A stretch of DNA of 63,581 nucleotides, from the NCBI RefSeq assembly GCF_001591605.1, contig NZ_BCVF01000024.1:1-63581 (forward strand), read 5' to 3'. Both the position numbers and the translations under genes were made by a program. Positions 44,191 to 53,350 of the stretch are shown in pieces (positions within the stretch are counted from its first letter, which is position 1; every line of letters starts with the position of its first letter). The stretch is from Bacillus badius NBRC 15713. Lineage in GTDB: Bacteria; Bacillota; Bacilli; Bacillales; Domibacillaceae. The notes below the pieces were generated by a model. It had not been told where the DNA came from. It saw only the letters and a program-made list of their open reading frames with translations, and did no database searches.

Positions 44191-46128
44191 ATGCCAAAAC
44201 GTATACAGCAGACCGAAAAAAAAGCGCACCTTTATATGTTGTCTTCCTTTGCTGTATTTCTTTCATTGATAAGCTTTTCCGGCCTGTTTTCTTCAGCATA
44301 TGGACCCTTGAAAAACAATTTTACCCTGATTCATTTTGTATTAGAGTTCGTCAGTATTGCCGTTTCAGCCATTATTGCAAGCAACGGCTGGGTGGCATTC
44401 ACCCATACTTTAGCTATGAACCGGCTGCTGTTCTCCAGTGCATTTGTAGCTGTTGCCTTTTTCGATCTCATGCATATTCTCACATTTTCTGGAGCAGTCA
44501 CCTTTATAGAAACAGATGCAAGTTCCTTGACAATATGGTTCTGGGTATTGGGACGGCTGGCTCAGTCAGCTTCCCTCGCCTTCATTGTGTTTTCCACTGA
44601 CAGAGGAACAGCGCCGCGATCTACGCGCTGGCTGACTTACGGCTGTTCCCTGCTGCTTGCGGTTTTAATTTCAATTATGGTGATTCTCTATTCCGGCAGC
44701 TGGCCAGCCCTTGTTCAATATGGGCATCCGACAAAAGTAAAAAATGCTGCAGAATATCTTTTCATCGCCATTCACTTGCTCATGCTAGTAAAGTCCGCCA
44801 TTGTGTATAGAAAACAAAAAAAGATAGAGCTTCTTTTAATTATTCTGTCTTCCTATTCTTTAATTTTTTCTTCCTGGCTAATGACGCTTTATCAGTCTCC
44901 ATATGACTATCTTAGCTTTGGCGGGCATTTATTCAAAGTGCTTGGATACTTTTTTCTGGTAAATATTATTTTTAAAGTCAATATCGAGCATCCCTTTAAA
45001 CAAGTGGAAGAATTCAGCAGAAGAAACCAGCTGCTGCTCGATAGTGTAGGCGAGGGCATTTACGGGCTCGACAGCGATGGCCGGACCATATTTATCAATA
45101 AGTCAGCCTTGCGGATGTTAGGCTATACAGAAAAAGAGGTAATGGGCCGAAAACTCCACTACCTCATTCATTATAAAAAAGAAAATGGCTTTCCTTATTC
45201 GCCCAAAGAGTGCCCCATACGCCAAACCAGTCTGGATGGCATCAACCGCAAACAAGAATCTTTTTTTTGGCGCAAGGACGGAACCGGGTTCCCAGTTGAA
45301 TTAGACGCCCGTGCATTGCTGCAGGATGATGAAATCATCGGCACTGTTACCACATTCATCGACTTAACTGAAGCGCGAAAACTCCAGAAGCTTGAGCTGG
45401 AGAAGCAAGCAGTGGATGTAGAATTGGAGCTTGCCGCCTCTGTCCAGCAGTCTCTGCTGCCGAAGTTCAATCATATTCCTCCTGGCGTAGATCTTGGCGG
45501 GATCAGCGTGCCCTATCGAAAATTGAGCGGTGACTTTTATAAAGCCGTCTTTCAAGGAAGCCAGCTCGTCTTTGGCGTAGCAGACATATGCGGAAAAGGA
45601 GTGCCTGCCGCCATCGAAATGGCCATGATGACTTACTCAATGGAGCAGTTTAACCATTTGCGCGAGGAACCGCATCATGTTCTGGAAAGCTTAAATCGCT
45701 TCGCTTTTAAATATATGAGTGATTCTTCATTTGTCACGATGTTTTTTGGCAATTACGATATCCGTACATCCACCTTTTCATATAGCAACGCCGGTCACGA
45801 ACCCGCTCTATTGTTCAGAGAACGCACCGGAGAATTTCTTGAGTTAACGACTAATAACCCTATTCTCGGCGTCATGGAATGTGCCTTGTACGAAACAAAG
45901 CACATTCATATAGAATCAGGGGATCTGCTGCTGCTTTATACGGATGGCTTGACAGAAAACCGCTCCTCCGCTGCCCCGGATGATAATCAAGCGCTTCGCC
46001 GCCTGCTATTGAATTCAGATCGGACACTTCCAGCCCGGGAGCTTTCAAAAAGGCTGTTCCAAGCAATGAATCATAGCGGCCGGCCAGTGACTGACGATCA
46101 GACGTTATTGATTTTTAAAAAACTTTAG
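44191..46128 (+). CDS. MASE3-PAS-PP2C (SpoIIE-type phosphatase) signalling protein
   Basis: 645 residues. N-terminal membrane sensor of MASE3 type with about eight hydrophobic segments (to residue 270), then a PAS domain (about 278-395: LLLDSVGEGIYGLDSDGRTI and GYTEKEVMGRKL), a short coiled coil with ELELAASVQQSLLPKF, and a PP2C serine phosphatase (about 430-645: LSGDFYKAV, VADICGKGVPAA, YSNAGHEPALLF, LLLYTDGLTE, TDDQTLL). Phosphatases of this kind control anti-anti-sigma factors such as RsbV, so a link to SigB or sporulation signalling is plausible. The usual FYD triplet reads FYK. Start after AAGGGGG, 28 bases from the DUF71 gene. Confidence 0.9.
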   Translation: MPKRIQQTEKKAHLYMLSSFAVFLSLISFSGLFSSAYGPLKNNFTLIHFVLEFVSIAVSAIIASNGWVAFTHTLAMNRLLFSSAFVAVAFFDLMHILTFSGAVTFIETDASSLTIWFWVLGRLAQSASLAFIVFSTDRGTAPRSTRWLTYGCSLLLAVLISIMVILYSGSWPALVQYGHPTKVKNAAEYLFIAIHLLMLVKSAIVYRKQKKIELLLIILSSYSLIFSSWLMTLYQSPYDYLSFGGHLFKVLGYFFLVNIIFKVNIEHPFKQVEEFSRRNQLLLDSVGEGIYGLDSDGRTIFINKSALRMLGYTEKEVMGRKLHYLIHYKKENGFPYSPKECPIRQTSLDGINRKQESFFWRKDGTGFPVELDARALLQDDEIIGTVTTFIDLTEARKLQKLELEKQAVDVELELAASVQQSLLPKFNHIPPGVDLGGISVPYRKLSGDFYKAVFQGSQLVFGVADICGKGVPAAIEMAMMTYSMEQFNHLREEPHHVLESLNRFAFKYMSDSSFVTMFFGNYDIRTSTFSYSNAGHEPALLFRERTGEFLELTTNNPILGVMECALYETKHIHIESGDLLLLYTDGLTENRSSAAPDDNQALRRLLLNSDRTLPARELSKRLFQAMNHSGRPVTDDQTLLIFKKL

Positions 46129-46140
46129 ATAGCAGTACTC

Positions 46141-46175
46141 ACTGAAGCTGACAGGCACTTATCAGCTTCAGTTTT
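46141..46175. terminator. bidirectional terminator between the PP2C gene and the helicase
   Basis: ACTGAAGCTGA pairs with TCAGCTTCAGT around a ten-base loop, followed by T runs; it overlaps the last codon of the helicase. Confidence 0.8.
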
Positions 46176-47322
46176 TCTTTTTCCCGGTTTCTTTCGCATC
46201 GACCGGCTGCCCTTTAAAAAATTCTTTCTTTTCAAGTTTAATACCTAATGCTCTCGCGATTCTCTTTAAGTCCCGCTCCTCTCTTGGAGTAACAAGCGTA
46301 ATCACGGTGCCCGCTTGGCCGGAACGGCCCGTCCGCCCTGCTCTATGTGTATACTGCGTTGCATCTTTTGGCAAATCGAACTGGAGCACATGGCCTAATC
46401 CTTTAATGTCGAGTCCTCTGGCCGCAATATCCGTTGCAAACAGCAAAGGAAAGGCCCCTGTCCGAAACTTCTTAAGGGCGTTTGCCCGTTCCTGCTTACT
46501 GAGCTCGCTATGAAGGATGCCGTTAGCAAACCCTTTGTAATTCAGCTTTTCTGAAAAGACATTCACCTCTCCAATATCCTTTACGAAAGCCAGCATCCGC
46601 TCGGGTGTAAATCCGCGCATAATCCGCTCAACCATCACGTTTTTCTCACGGCCGTCACACACAAAGTAGAAATGCTCCACCTGTGATTCAGGCAGGTCCT
46701 CCTTGCTCACTTTGATCACCGCCGGTTCTTTCATCCACTCTCTGGCAAGCGCTGCTGTTTGATCAGGCATTGTTGCAGAAAATACCGCCAGCTGGCGATC
46801 CCTCATCGTTGATTTAATAATCGCCTCCAGCCCTTTTAGATGCTCAGAAACGAGAAGCTGGTCTCCCTCATCAAGAATGATCAGCTTTACCTCATGCATT
46901 TTCAGCTTTTTCATTTGAATAAGCTCCTGAATTTTCCCAGGGGTGCCGGCCACTACCTGCGGCTGTTTTTTAAGCTTTTCGAGCTGTCGCTTCAGATTAG
47001 CTCCTCCAATAAAAGCCGCACTTGTTATGCCGCCTCCCCATTGGCGCACTTCCTCGGAAATTTGCATAACCAGCTCTCTGGACGAAGCTAATATCACCGC
47101 CTGCACCGCTTTCTTGGCAGGGTCGACTTTTTCAAGCAACGGCAGCAAATAGGCAAGGGTTTTCCCTGTTCCAGTTGGGGATTCGGCGATTAAGTCCTTT
47201 CCTTCTAGAAGGATCGGCACTGCTTTTTCCTGAATCGGTGTTGGAGATTGAAAACCGGCTTTCTCCCATGCTTCCTGTAAAGATGGCTTCATTGTATGTA
47301 AAACGGAAAATTTTGTTGTCAT
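46168..47322 (-). CDS. DEAD-box RNA helicase (YfmL-like)
   Basis: ATP-dependent RNA helicase, 384 residues. Q motif FQSPTPIQEKAVP, motif I SPTGTGKT, motif II DEGD (variant of DEAD), motif III SAT, motif V ATDIAARGLD, motif VI HRAGRTGRSG. No long basic tail. B. subtilis YfmL, which acts in 50S ribosome biogenesis and cold growth, has the same compact shape and lies next to yfmM. GAGGAG precedes the ATG at 47322. Confidence 0.9.
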   Translation of the reverse strand: MTTKFSVLHTMKPSLQEAWEKAGFQSPTPIQEKAVPILLEGKDLIAESPTGTGKTLAYLLPLLEKVDPAKKAVQAVILASSRELVMQISEEVRQWGGGITSAAFIGGANLKRQLEKLKKQPQVVAGTPGKIQELIQMKKLKMHEVKLIILDEGDQLLVSEHLKGLEAIIKSTMRDRQLAVFSATMPDQTAALAREWMKEPAVIKVSKEDLPESQVEHFYFVCDGREKNVMVERIMRGFTPERMLAFVKDIGEVNVFSEKLNYKGFANGILHSELSKQERANALKKFRTGAFPLLFATDIAARGLDIKGLGHVLQFDLPKDATQYTHRAGRTGRSGQAGTVITLVTPREERDLKRIARALGIKLEKKEFFKGQPVDAKETGKKKN

Positions 47323-47485
47323 ATAAACTCCTCTTTGTTTTCTGCCGTTCCTGACGGCATCATTGTTCTTTCATTATGGAAAACTTTCACCGTTTTCGCA
47401 ATCCCTTCCCAAGGTTTTGAACGATAAAAAAAGTGGAATGAAATGTTAGAGCATTTTTTTGATTATCAGCTAAAGGAGACAAACA

Positions 47486-49480
47486 ATGAACTGCAAACGA
47501 ACATCTGTATTCACCTCTCTTCGCCATCCCGGGAAAATCATGGCCGGCTTGCTGCTTACAGCAGCTGCACTGTTTCCGCAAAATGCAGCCGCCTCTTCCG
47601 ATAATGGCACAATGATCATTCTCTCCTTTGATGGCATGCGACATGACTTTGCCGAAAAATATATAGAAGACGGCACTATGCGCCATTTAAAAAAGCTTAA
47701 AAAGAAAGGCGCTTATGCGGAGGATATCACAACCGTCTCCCCTTCTTTGACAGCCGCTTCCCATGCCTCGATTGCCACAGGAGCCAAGCCTGAAAAAACA
47801 GGTTTTGTCAGCAATGAATTTCATTATCGCGGCCGGAAGCTGACGGATACCAAGGATGCCTTCAGTGCCACAATCAAGGTTCCTCCCTTATGGAAAGAAA
47901 TGAAGCGTCAAGGGAAAACAACAGCCGCTGTCGGATTCCCCGGCTCTAATCCTGAACAGGAAAACGAAGCCGACTATTCTATTTATTACGGTGATGTTCT
48001 AGCTGAAAGCGCGTATGTGCCCTTGCATTTTCAGCCTGCCACCCAGCGGCAGCCGATGCCTGAAAGTTTTTCTAGACCGCAGGAAGCACAGCTCAAGTTG
48101 AAGTTAAAAGGAAAGAAAGATACTGTTTTACATATTGTAGCCGTGGACTCTTCAAATAATCACAAAAAAGATTATGATCGCTTTTACATATCTGACAATC
48201 CGGCATTCAGCAATACCCCAGCTGCCGCCGGCTTGAATCAGTGGGGGAAAATGCCCTTGCAAATAAACGGAGCTGATACGGCTGGATTTATCTTTAAAGT
48301 GAAAAACAGCGGAAAAACGCTGAAGTCCGCCAAATTGTACCGAACAGCCGTTACCACCGGATTGATTAAAGGGCCGGACGGCTTTAAAGAAGAAATCATT
48401 CAGCGTTTCGGCTTCTTTCCTGATCAGGATGATTTGCCCGCCTTTCAAAAAGGCTGGATTTCACGCAAGGAGTACGAAGAGATGAATAAGAATTTTTCTG
48501 ACTGGATGCTGAAAACTTCTTTATTCATTCAACAGGCGCATAAACCAGATTTGCTTATGTTTTATGAACCTCATATTGATTTGGAAGAACACGCCTTTTT
48601 GCTAACAGACCCCCGGCAGCCCGGTTATAACCAGAAAACGTCAAAAACATATGCCTCTTACATTCGATCGGCGTATAAGCAGGCCGATGAGGTGATTGGA
48701 CAAACAATGGCTGCCATGTCTGCAAATGATCGCTTATTTATCGTGTCGGATCATGGAATGGAGCCGATTCATTCCCGGCTGTCGCCAAATTATGAATTAA
48801 AAAAAGCCGGGCTTTTGCAATTAAACGAAAAAGGAGCAGTCGATCTTTCTCGGTCACGGGCATATGCGGTGGCCAGCGGATCGATTGCTCATATCTATAT
48901 TAATTTAAAAGGCAGGGAAAAGAACGGGATTGTGAATCCAAAAGAATATGAAAACGTCCAGGACGAGATTATCCGCGCATTCCAAGAAATAAAAGACGAA
49001 CGAAAGCTTGCTTCACGGCGAGAGCTGCTAAAGCACCACTGGAAAGAGTGGTATGCCGGCAGCCACGGGTGGACGGAAACAAAAGAAACAGCTGGAAGCT
49101 TCCTGGCAGTACTACGAGCCAAAGAAGAAAATCCTTACGAAGAAATAAAAGCATTGGACCGCAAACAAACAGCAAGCACTCACCATCCCAATGCAGGGGA
49201 CGTTGTTGTTGCCGCCGCTCCTGGTTACTTGATGGGCAAAGACGCTGAACAGTCCATCGAACCGTCAGAAGAGCTCGGCAGCCACGGAGGCGATCCTGCC
49301 AGAAAAGAACTGGCTCCCGTGTTTTATGCTTACGGAAAAGATATTCGTTCCGGCAAAATACACACTTCACTCTCTACTGTTGATATCGCGCCGACTGTTT
49401 ACAAACTGACAGGACTTGAAATTCCTGCCTTTACGGATGGAAAACCGATCAAGAAATTAATAAAAGGACAAGCCGATTAA
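47486..49480 (+). CDS. exported type I phosphodiesterase / nucleotide pyrophosphatase family protein
   Basis: 664 residues with a signal peptide (MAGLLLTAAALFPQNAAASS). Alkaline-phosphatase-superfamily fold: first metal site ILSFDGMRHDF, nucleophile region SPSLTAASHASIATG, then EPHIDLEEHAF, VSDHGMEP, GSHGGDP late in the chain. An inserted region of about 150 residues (about 195-345) rich in Lys and Asn separates the core halves. It acts outside the membrane on phosphodiesters; substrate unknown. AAAGGAG precedes the ATG; terminator at 49463-49495 overlaps the stop. Confidence 0.88.
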   Translation: MNCKRTSVFTSLRHPGKIMAGLLLTAAALFPQNAAASSDNGTMIILSFDGMRHDFAEKYIEDGTMRHLKKLKKKGAYAEDITTVSPSLTAASHASIATGAKPEKTGFVSNEFHYRGRKLTDTKDAFSATIKVPPLWKEMKRQGKTTAAVGFPGSNPEQENEADYSIYYGDVLAESAYVPLHFQPATQRQPMPESFSRPQEAQLKLKLKGKKDTVLHIVAVDSSNNHKKDYDRFYISDNPAFSNTPAAAGLNQWGKMPLQINGADTAGFIFKVKNSGKTLKSAKLYRTAVTTGLIKGPDGFKEEIIQRFGFFPDQDDLPAFQKGWISRKEYEEMNKNFSDWMLKTSLFIQQAHKPDLLMFYEPHIDLEEHAFLLTDPRQPGYNQKTSKTYASYIRSAYKQADEVIGQTMAAMSANDRLFIVSDHGMEPIHSRLSPNYELKKAGLLQLNEKGAVDLSRSRAYAVASGSIAHIYINLKGREKNGIVNPKEYENVQDEIIRAFQEIKDERKLASRRELLKHHWKEWYAGSHGWTETKETAGSFLAVLRAKEENPYEEIKALDRKQTASTHHPNAGDVVVAAAPGYLMGKDAEQSIEPSEELGSHGGDPARKELAPVFYAYGKDIRSGKIHTSLSTVDIAPTVYKLTGLEIPAFTDGKPIKKLIKGQAD

Positions 49481-49495
49481 CCGGCTTGTCCTTTT
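49463..49495 (+). terminator. terminator of the phosphodiesterase gene
   Basis: AAAGGACAAGCCG pairs with CGGCTTGTCCTTT around a short loop; the stop codon is in the loop. Confidence 0.8.
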
Positions 49496-49500
49496 AAACT

Positions 49501-49723
49501 GCAGACAAACTGGATGAAAATGAAAGTTTGCATGCATCCCCTTTTATTTCCAGTGCAAATCGGAATCGTTGATTTCCATGCCCATCGCTTCGTTTTTCCC
49601 AAGACGAGCCTTCCCCTTCGCTTCAGAAAACAGCTTCAATCACGAGTTAGGCTCTCTTAAGTTCTCCGCACTCCATAACAACCCAAAGGGGGCTCGGAAT
49701 CAAGCTATTCCGAGCCCCCTTTG
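49501..49723. repeat. dispersed intergenic module, copy B
   Basis: Shares GCAGACAAACT-ATGAAAATG with copy A and GTTGATTTCCATGCCCATCG with copy C (which reads GTTTGATGTCCATGCCAGGC). It also ends in a hairpin with CGGAAT/ATTCCG (49685-49723). Confidence 0.55.
49685..49723 (-). terminator. terminator of the glycine-zipper YflT gene
   Basis: AAAGGGGGCTCGGAAT pairs perfectly with ATTCCGAGCCCCCTTT around a six- or seven-base loop. Confidence 0.8.
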
Positions 49724-49739
49724 TCTTTTCCTTGTGCTT

Positions 49740-50228
49740 TTACAAACCTCTATTCCGGTCAAGGCTGCGATCTATTACCCCAGCGTCGCGGTCAACTAAC
49801 ACAAGCATTTTGCCTTCTTTTACATATTCGTTATAACGGTCTGCATCTTCCTCAGGAATACCGAGACCGATCAATGCGCCTGTTAATCCGCCAGCACCGG
49901 CTCCAGCGGCCGCTCCAGTTAACCCTGCCACGATTGGTCCGGCAGCCACGATCGGCCCAATCCCAGGAATGGCAAGTGCTCCAGCACCAGCAGCTACTCC
50001 GGCTAATCCGCCTAGTATGCCTCCTGTCGCCGCTCCTGTCGCTGCTCCCTCTTCGGCTTTTGTATCTGTAGTTTCTTCCACATATTCGATATCATCGCGC
50101 TCTTTGCTGATAACGGAAATTTCATCTGAACGGTACCCTTGACGCTTAAGCTCTTCAATCGCTTCTACCGCTTCAGTATGATCATCATATACTCCGACAA
50201 TTTTCTTTTCATCGCTACGGTTCATCAT
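49740..50228 (-). CDS. YflT-family stress protein with glycine-zipper insert
   Basis: About 162 residues. The YflT-like halves (KKIVGVYDDHTEAVEAIEEL ... KEGKMLVLVDRD) surround a Gly/Ala-rich stretch of about 70 residues (GAATGGILGGLAGVAAGAGA), a glycine zipper likely to form membrane-inserting or packed helices. Start ATG 50228, eight bases after AAAGGAG; an upstream ATG at 50252 also has a possible site. A SigB-type promoter lies at 50267-50291. Function unknown. Confidence 0.85.
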   Translation of the reverse strand: MMNRSDEKKIVGVYDDHTEAVEAIEELKRQGYRSDEISVISKERDDIEYVEETTDTKAEEGAATGAATGGILGGLAGVAAGAGALAIPGIGPIVAAGPIVAGLTGAAAGAGAGGLTGALIGLGIPEEDADRYNEYVKEGKMLVLVDRDAGVIDRSLDRNRGL

Positions 50229-50266
50229 TGTATCCGCTCCTTTGTTTTTCATTGTTCATCTCCTGT

Positions 50267-50291
50267 TTTCCCCGTTCACTAAAACCTAAAC
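50267..50291 (-). promoter_or_regulatory. SigB-type promoter of the glycine-zipper YflT gene
   Basis: GTTTAG (50291-50286), 13-base spacer, GGGAAA (50272-50267) on the minus strand. Confidence 0.5.
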
Positions 50292-50317
50292 AAAATTATT
50301 TGCAAAATTATTTGCAT

Positions 50318-50344
50318 GTTTAGTTCTTCTTCACAGGCGGGTAA
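50318..50344 (+). promoter_or_regulatory. SigB-type promoter of the small acidic protein gene
   Basis: GTTTAG, 15-base spacer, GGGTAA, 33 bases before the start codon. Back to back with the minus-strand SigB-type promoter. Confidence 0.6.
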
Positions 50345-50376
50345 TTATTCAATAAATCACAAGTGGAGGTGATTGG

Positions 50377-50589
50377 ATGGCTGAGGAAAAAAAAGAACGG
50401 CTGCAGAAGGGGAGAATGGACAACCCTGAGCAAATGAAAACAGACAAAGAAAGCTTATACGATAAATTTAAAAGCGAACAAACCGTAGATTCGCTTCCAT
50501 TAGAAGACTTGCGAATGGAACAAGAAGAAGAAAAAGATAAGCATGCCACAAAAGATAATTCATCAAGCGAAGAAAAATTCCCTGGGTAA
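50377..50589 (+). CDS. small charged protein, function unknown
   Basis: 70 residues, hydrophilic, Glu/Lys/Asp-rich, no hydrophobic segment; probably disordered (MAEEKKERLQKGRMDNPEQM ... EEKFPG). GGAGGTGATTGG precedes the ATG. A terminator overlaps its stop. The SigB-type promoter suggests a stress-induced hydrophilin-like role, which is inference. Confidence 0.75.
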   Translation: MAEEKKERLQKGRMDNPEQMKTDKESLYDKFKSEQTVDSLPLEDLRMEQEEEKDKHATKDNSSSEEKFPG

Positions 50590-50622
50590 ATCCGCTGGCC
50601 TATCGGCGGATTTACCTTTTTT
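50585..50622 (+). terminator. terminator of the small charged protein gene
   Basis: GGTAAATCCGC pairs with GCGGATTTACC, followed by six T. Confidence 0.9.
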
Positions 50623-50670
50623 CCTGTTATAATAGCTACTAAAACGTGCAGACAGGAAAGGGGGCCTTCC

Positions 50671-51588
50671 ATGAACAGCCCAAGGATCTATCTTTCGTTA
50701 ACAGTGATTATGCTCATTTGGGGGATCAACGTATCCGTTATTAAATTGCTGGTTGGCCATTTCATGCCAGTGACCATTACGGCTTTAAGAATTTTCACAG
50801 CAGCAATCACCGTTTTCTTGACGCTCGGACTGCTAGGGAAAGTACGGATGCCCCGCGGCAAGGAATGGCTCTATATCATTGGCGGAGCGCTTTTGAGTGT
50901 AGTCGGCCACCATTATTATTTATCCGAAGGGCTGTCCAAAACAACAGCGGCAAATGGAGGATTAATCCTTGGCCTTGGTCCGCTGCTCACGGCTATCTTT
51001 TCCATGGTTTTATTAAAACAGCGGCCGACGAAAGCCCGGCTGCTCGGCTTTTTATTAGGCGCTTTTGGGGTAAGCTTTACCGTTCTTGCAGGAAGCGGGG
51101 GCATCCATCACGGCTCTATTGGAGATATCGAAGTTTTTCTATCGATTTTGTCTCAAGCATTAAGTTTTATTATTATCAAAAAAGCAGCAGAATCGCTGGA
51201 CCCCAAGCTGTTAACAGGCTATATGCTGCTGATTGGCTCCCTTCTTCTCTTTCTTATCAGCCTGCAGAAGGAGCCGGGAGGGCTGGCAAGCTTAACGGGC
51301 GGAACACCCGCTATTTGGGCGGCTTTCCTGTTTTCCGCTGTCCTGGCAACAGCGCTTGGCCACATGCTTTACAATCGGTCCATTGGACAAATCGGAGCAG
51401 CGGAAACAGCTATCTTTTTAAATTTAAATACTTTCTTCTCCTTAATCGGCGCCGCATTGTTTCTCGGAGAAGCGCTTTTGCCGGCTCATTTCATTGGTTT
51501 GCTTTTCATTGTTCCAGGCGTACTGCTTGGTTCAGGCTCAATGGAAGAATTGATTCTCCGCCGGCGGCGAAAGCTTCAGCAAAGGTAG
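50671..51588 (+). CDS. EamA/DMT family transporter
   Basis: Membrane exporter of the drug/metabolite superfamily, 305 residues with ten hydrophobic segments and two EamA repeats (N-terminal IWGINVSVIKLLVGHF; second repeat near 150-290). GGAAAGGGGG precedes the ATG. Substrate cannot be predicted. The last codons lie inside a palindrome shared with the convergent glycosylase gene. Confidence 0.9.
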   Translation: MNSPRIYLSLTVIMLIWGINVSVIKLLVGHFMPVTITALRIFTAAITVFLTLGLLGKVRMPRGKEWLYIIGGALLSVVGHHYYLSEGLSKTTAANGGLILGLGPLLTAIFSMVLLKQRPTKARLLGFLLGAFGVSFTVLAGSGGIHHGSIGDIEVFLSILSQALSFIIIKKAAESLDPKLLTGYMLLIGSLLLFLISLQKEPGGLASLTGGTPAIWAAFLFSAVLATALGHMLYNRSIGQIGAAETAIFLNLNTFFSLIGAALFLGEALLPAHFIGLLFIVPGVLLGSGSMEELILRRRRKLQQR

Positions 51589-51617
51589 AAGGAACAAGCA
51601 TGCTTGTTCCTTCTACC
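51584..51617. terminator. bidirectional terminator overlapping both gene ends
   Basis: A 34-base perfect palindrome, GGTAGAAGGAACAAGCA and its complement. It includes the stop of the EamA gene (51586-51588) and the end of the glycosylase gene (51613-51617). No strong T run follows. Confidence 0.7.
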
Positions 51618-52209
51618 TCGATACAAAAGCATTGCCGGTTACCCAGAACCTCCATGGGTATTCCTTTGCTTCTCCTGAATTATCTATGCCAATGCGCGGG
51701 CCGGCCGAAATATCTTTAGGCGTGAACCCTCTTACAATATAAAGGGGCGGCTCGTCAAAGCAGCGGCCGTAATCCTCCATCGTGATGCCAAGCGCTTTTG
51801 TCAGTTTCCCCGGTCCGCTCGTCAAGTTTTTCAGAGAAGTCCCTCCCCTTCTCTCGATCATCAAATCAACGCCTTCGTATGGTTCGACGGCTCGAATGAG
51901 CACCGCTTCTGGAATGCCGATTTCGGCGGATACGACATTGACAAGACAGTGGGTATGCATGACATATGTATAGACGCGCCCTGCCTCATGAAACATAATT
52001 TCCGTCCGCTTTGTTCTGCGGTTATTAAAGCTATGAGCGGCCCGGTCCATCGGTCCTCTGTAAGCTTCTGTTTCAACAATAAACCCTGCGGCTGTTCCTT
52101 CCTCGGTTTCCTTTACTAATAAACAGCCTAACAGCGCCTCGGCCAGCTGCAATGTCGGCTGTTGAAAAAAAGACTTGTCTACTGGCATAAATGGTGATTT
52201 TTGTTCCAT
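51613..52209 (-). CDS. DNA-3-methyladenine glycosylase (AAG/MPG family)
   Basis: Base-excision repair enzyme removing alkylated purines, 198 residues, like B. subtilis YxlJ. VETEAYRGPMDRAAHSF holds the catalytic Glu and Tyr region; RTEIMFHEAGRVYTYVMH and GPGKLTKALGI are conserved. GAGAGGAG precedes the ATG. Confidence 0.93.
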   Translation of the reverse strand: MEQKSPFMPVDKSFFQQPTLQLAEALLGCLLVKETEEGTAAGFIVETEAYRGPMDRAAHSFNNRRTKRTEIMFHEAGRVYTYVMHTHCLVNVVSAEIGIPEAVLIRAVEPYEGVDLMIERRGGTSLKNLTSGPGKLTKALGITMEDYGRCFDEPPLYIVRGFTPKDISAGPRIGIDNSGEAKEYPWRFWVTGNAFVSR

Positions 52210-52490
52210 ATGAACTCCTCTCTTTCCCTTTACTTATCTATGTTCAGTTTCCCCCTGCATATGAGAAAAAAACAACACTCAAGAAGGTTGTTTTTTGGAG
52301 GCTGCCCAAAAACTCTATTAAAGGACAGCATCGCCGTTGATAACGGCTTAAATAAATACTTCAGCAAAACCATTTAAAATCAGCGGAAAATAAATATTTT
52401 AAACTTTTTTACCGATTTTTTTCGGTTAGATCGTTTACAATAAAGGGTAGAGTCTATCATACATACTCAGCATAAAAAGGAGGAACATAG

Positions 52491-52856
52491 ATGGCAATTA
52501 TCGGATGGGCCAGCCTGGCGATCGTTGTCGGGGCACTCATTTACCTGGGCGTTTCCGGATTTAGCACGTATAAATCAATGAAGCCGAAAATCGATCATTT
52601 ACAGGCAGTATCTGAACGGCTAAAAGCAACACAGCAGGTCATTCAATCAGAAACCGACAAACTCAAGTCAACACAAGAAAACATCAAACAAGATATCGAC
52701 CAGAAAAAGGAGGCCATGCTGTTTACAGTAGAGGCTGCCAAGAAAACGCCGCAATCCATGAAACAGCTTGGAACAGCCATGTATCAGCTTGTAGATGAAA
52801 ATGTGAAGCTGAAACTGCCTGTTCCTAAAAGAAAAAGACAAACAGAACATGCATAA
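52491..52856 (+). CDS. DUF948 general stress protein (YtxG-like)
   Basis: 121 residues: one N-terminal membrane helix (IIGWASLAIVVGALIYLGV), then a long coiled-coil-like helix rich in Gln, Lys, Asp (LKATQQVIQSETDKLKSTQE). AAAGGAGG precedes the ATG. A weak SigB-like GTTAGA - N14 - GGGTAG lies about 50 bases upstream; YtxG of B. subtilis is a stress-regulated relative. Function unknown. Terminator at 52857-52896. Confidence 0.85.
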   Translation: MAIIGWASLAIVVGALIYLGVSGFSTYKSMKPKIDHLQAVSERLKATQQVIQSETDKLKSTQENIKQDIDQKKEAMLFTVEAAKKTPQSMKQLGTAMYQLVDENVKLKLPVPKRKRQTEHA

Positions 52857-52896
52857 CGCCCTGCAAGCCGCTCTCTTATCAGGGCGGCTTTTTTTT
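52857..52896 (+). terminator. terminator of the DUF948 gene
   Basis: CGCCCTG pairs with CAGGGCG, followed by a run of eight T. Confidence 0.85.
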
Positions 52897-52942
52897 GAAA
52901 ACACGAAAGAGAAATAACCAGCCTGCTCTTCAGTTTTAGAAA

Positions 52943-52992
52943 AAGAGGGTGACTCAAAAGCCGCTTTTTACGGCCTGTTGGGTCACCCTCTT
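52943..52992. terminator. terminator-like hairpin
   Basis: AAGAGGGTGAC and GTCACCCTCTT pair around a structured loop containing GCCG/CGGC. No adjacent gene ends here; it may back up the DUF948 terminator. Confidence 0.45.
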
Positions 52993-53350
52993 CTCTTACC
53001 AATCATCTATTCGTAACTCACAACGCTTCTGATGAAAGCTTTTTTCACCAAATGAACCGCCGCGGTTATATTCTACATCGTCGTTTATGGCAAACCTAAA
53101 CGACCTAAGCCCTGCCTTCTCTTAAGTCCTTGCGGCTCCGAAGCCGCTCCAGTGTGAATAAGTATTACTTGTTAAACATAGCAGAACGCCAATTTTATTT
53201 ATATAAACGTCATAAGTTACTTAACCAGTGAATTTATAATATTATCACACATATCAAAACTAGTCAACCTCTTCTTTGAATAAAAAACTAAGGTTATTTT
53301 ACTGCTTTAACAGAAAAACAGCTTGTCTTAAATTGGACAAGTTCAAACTT

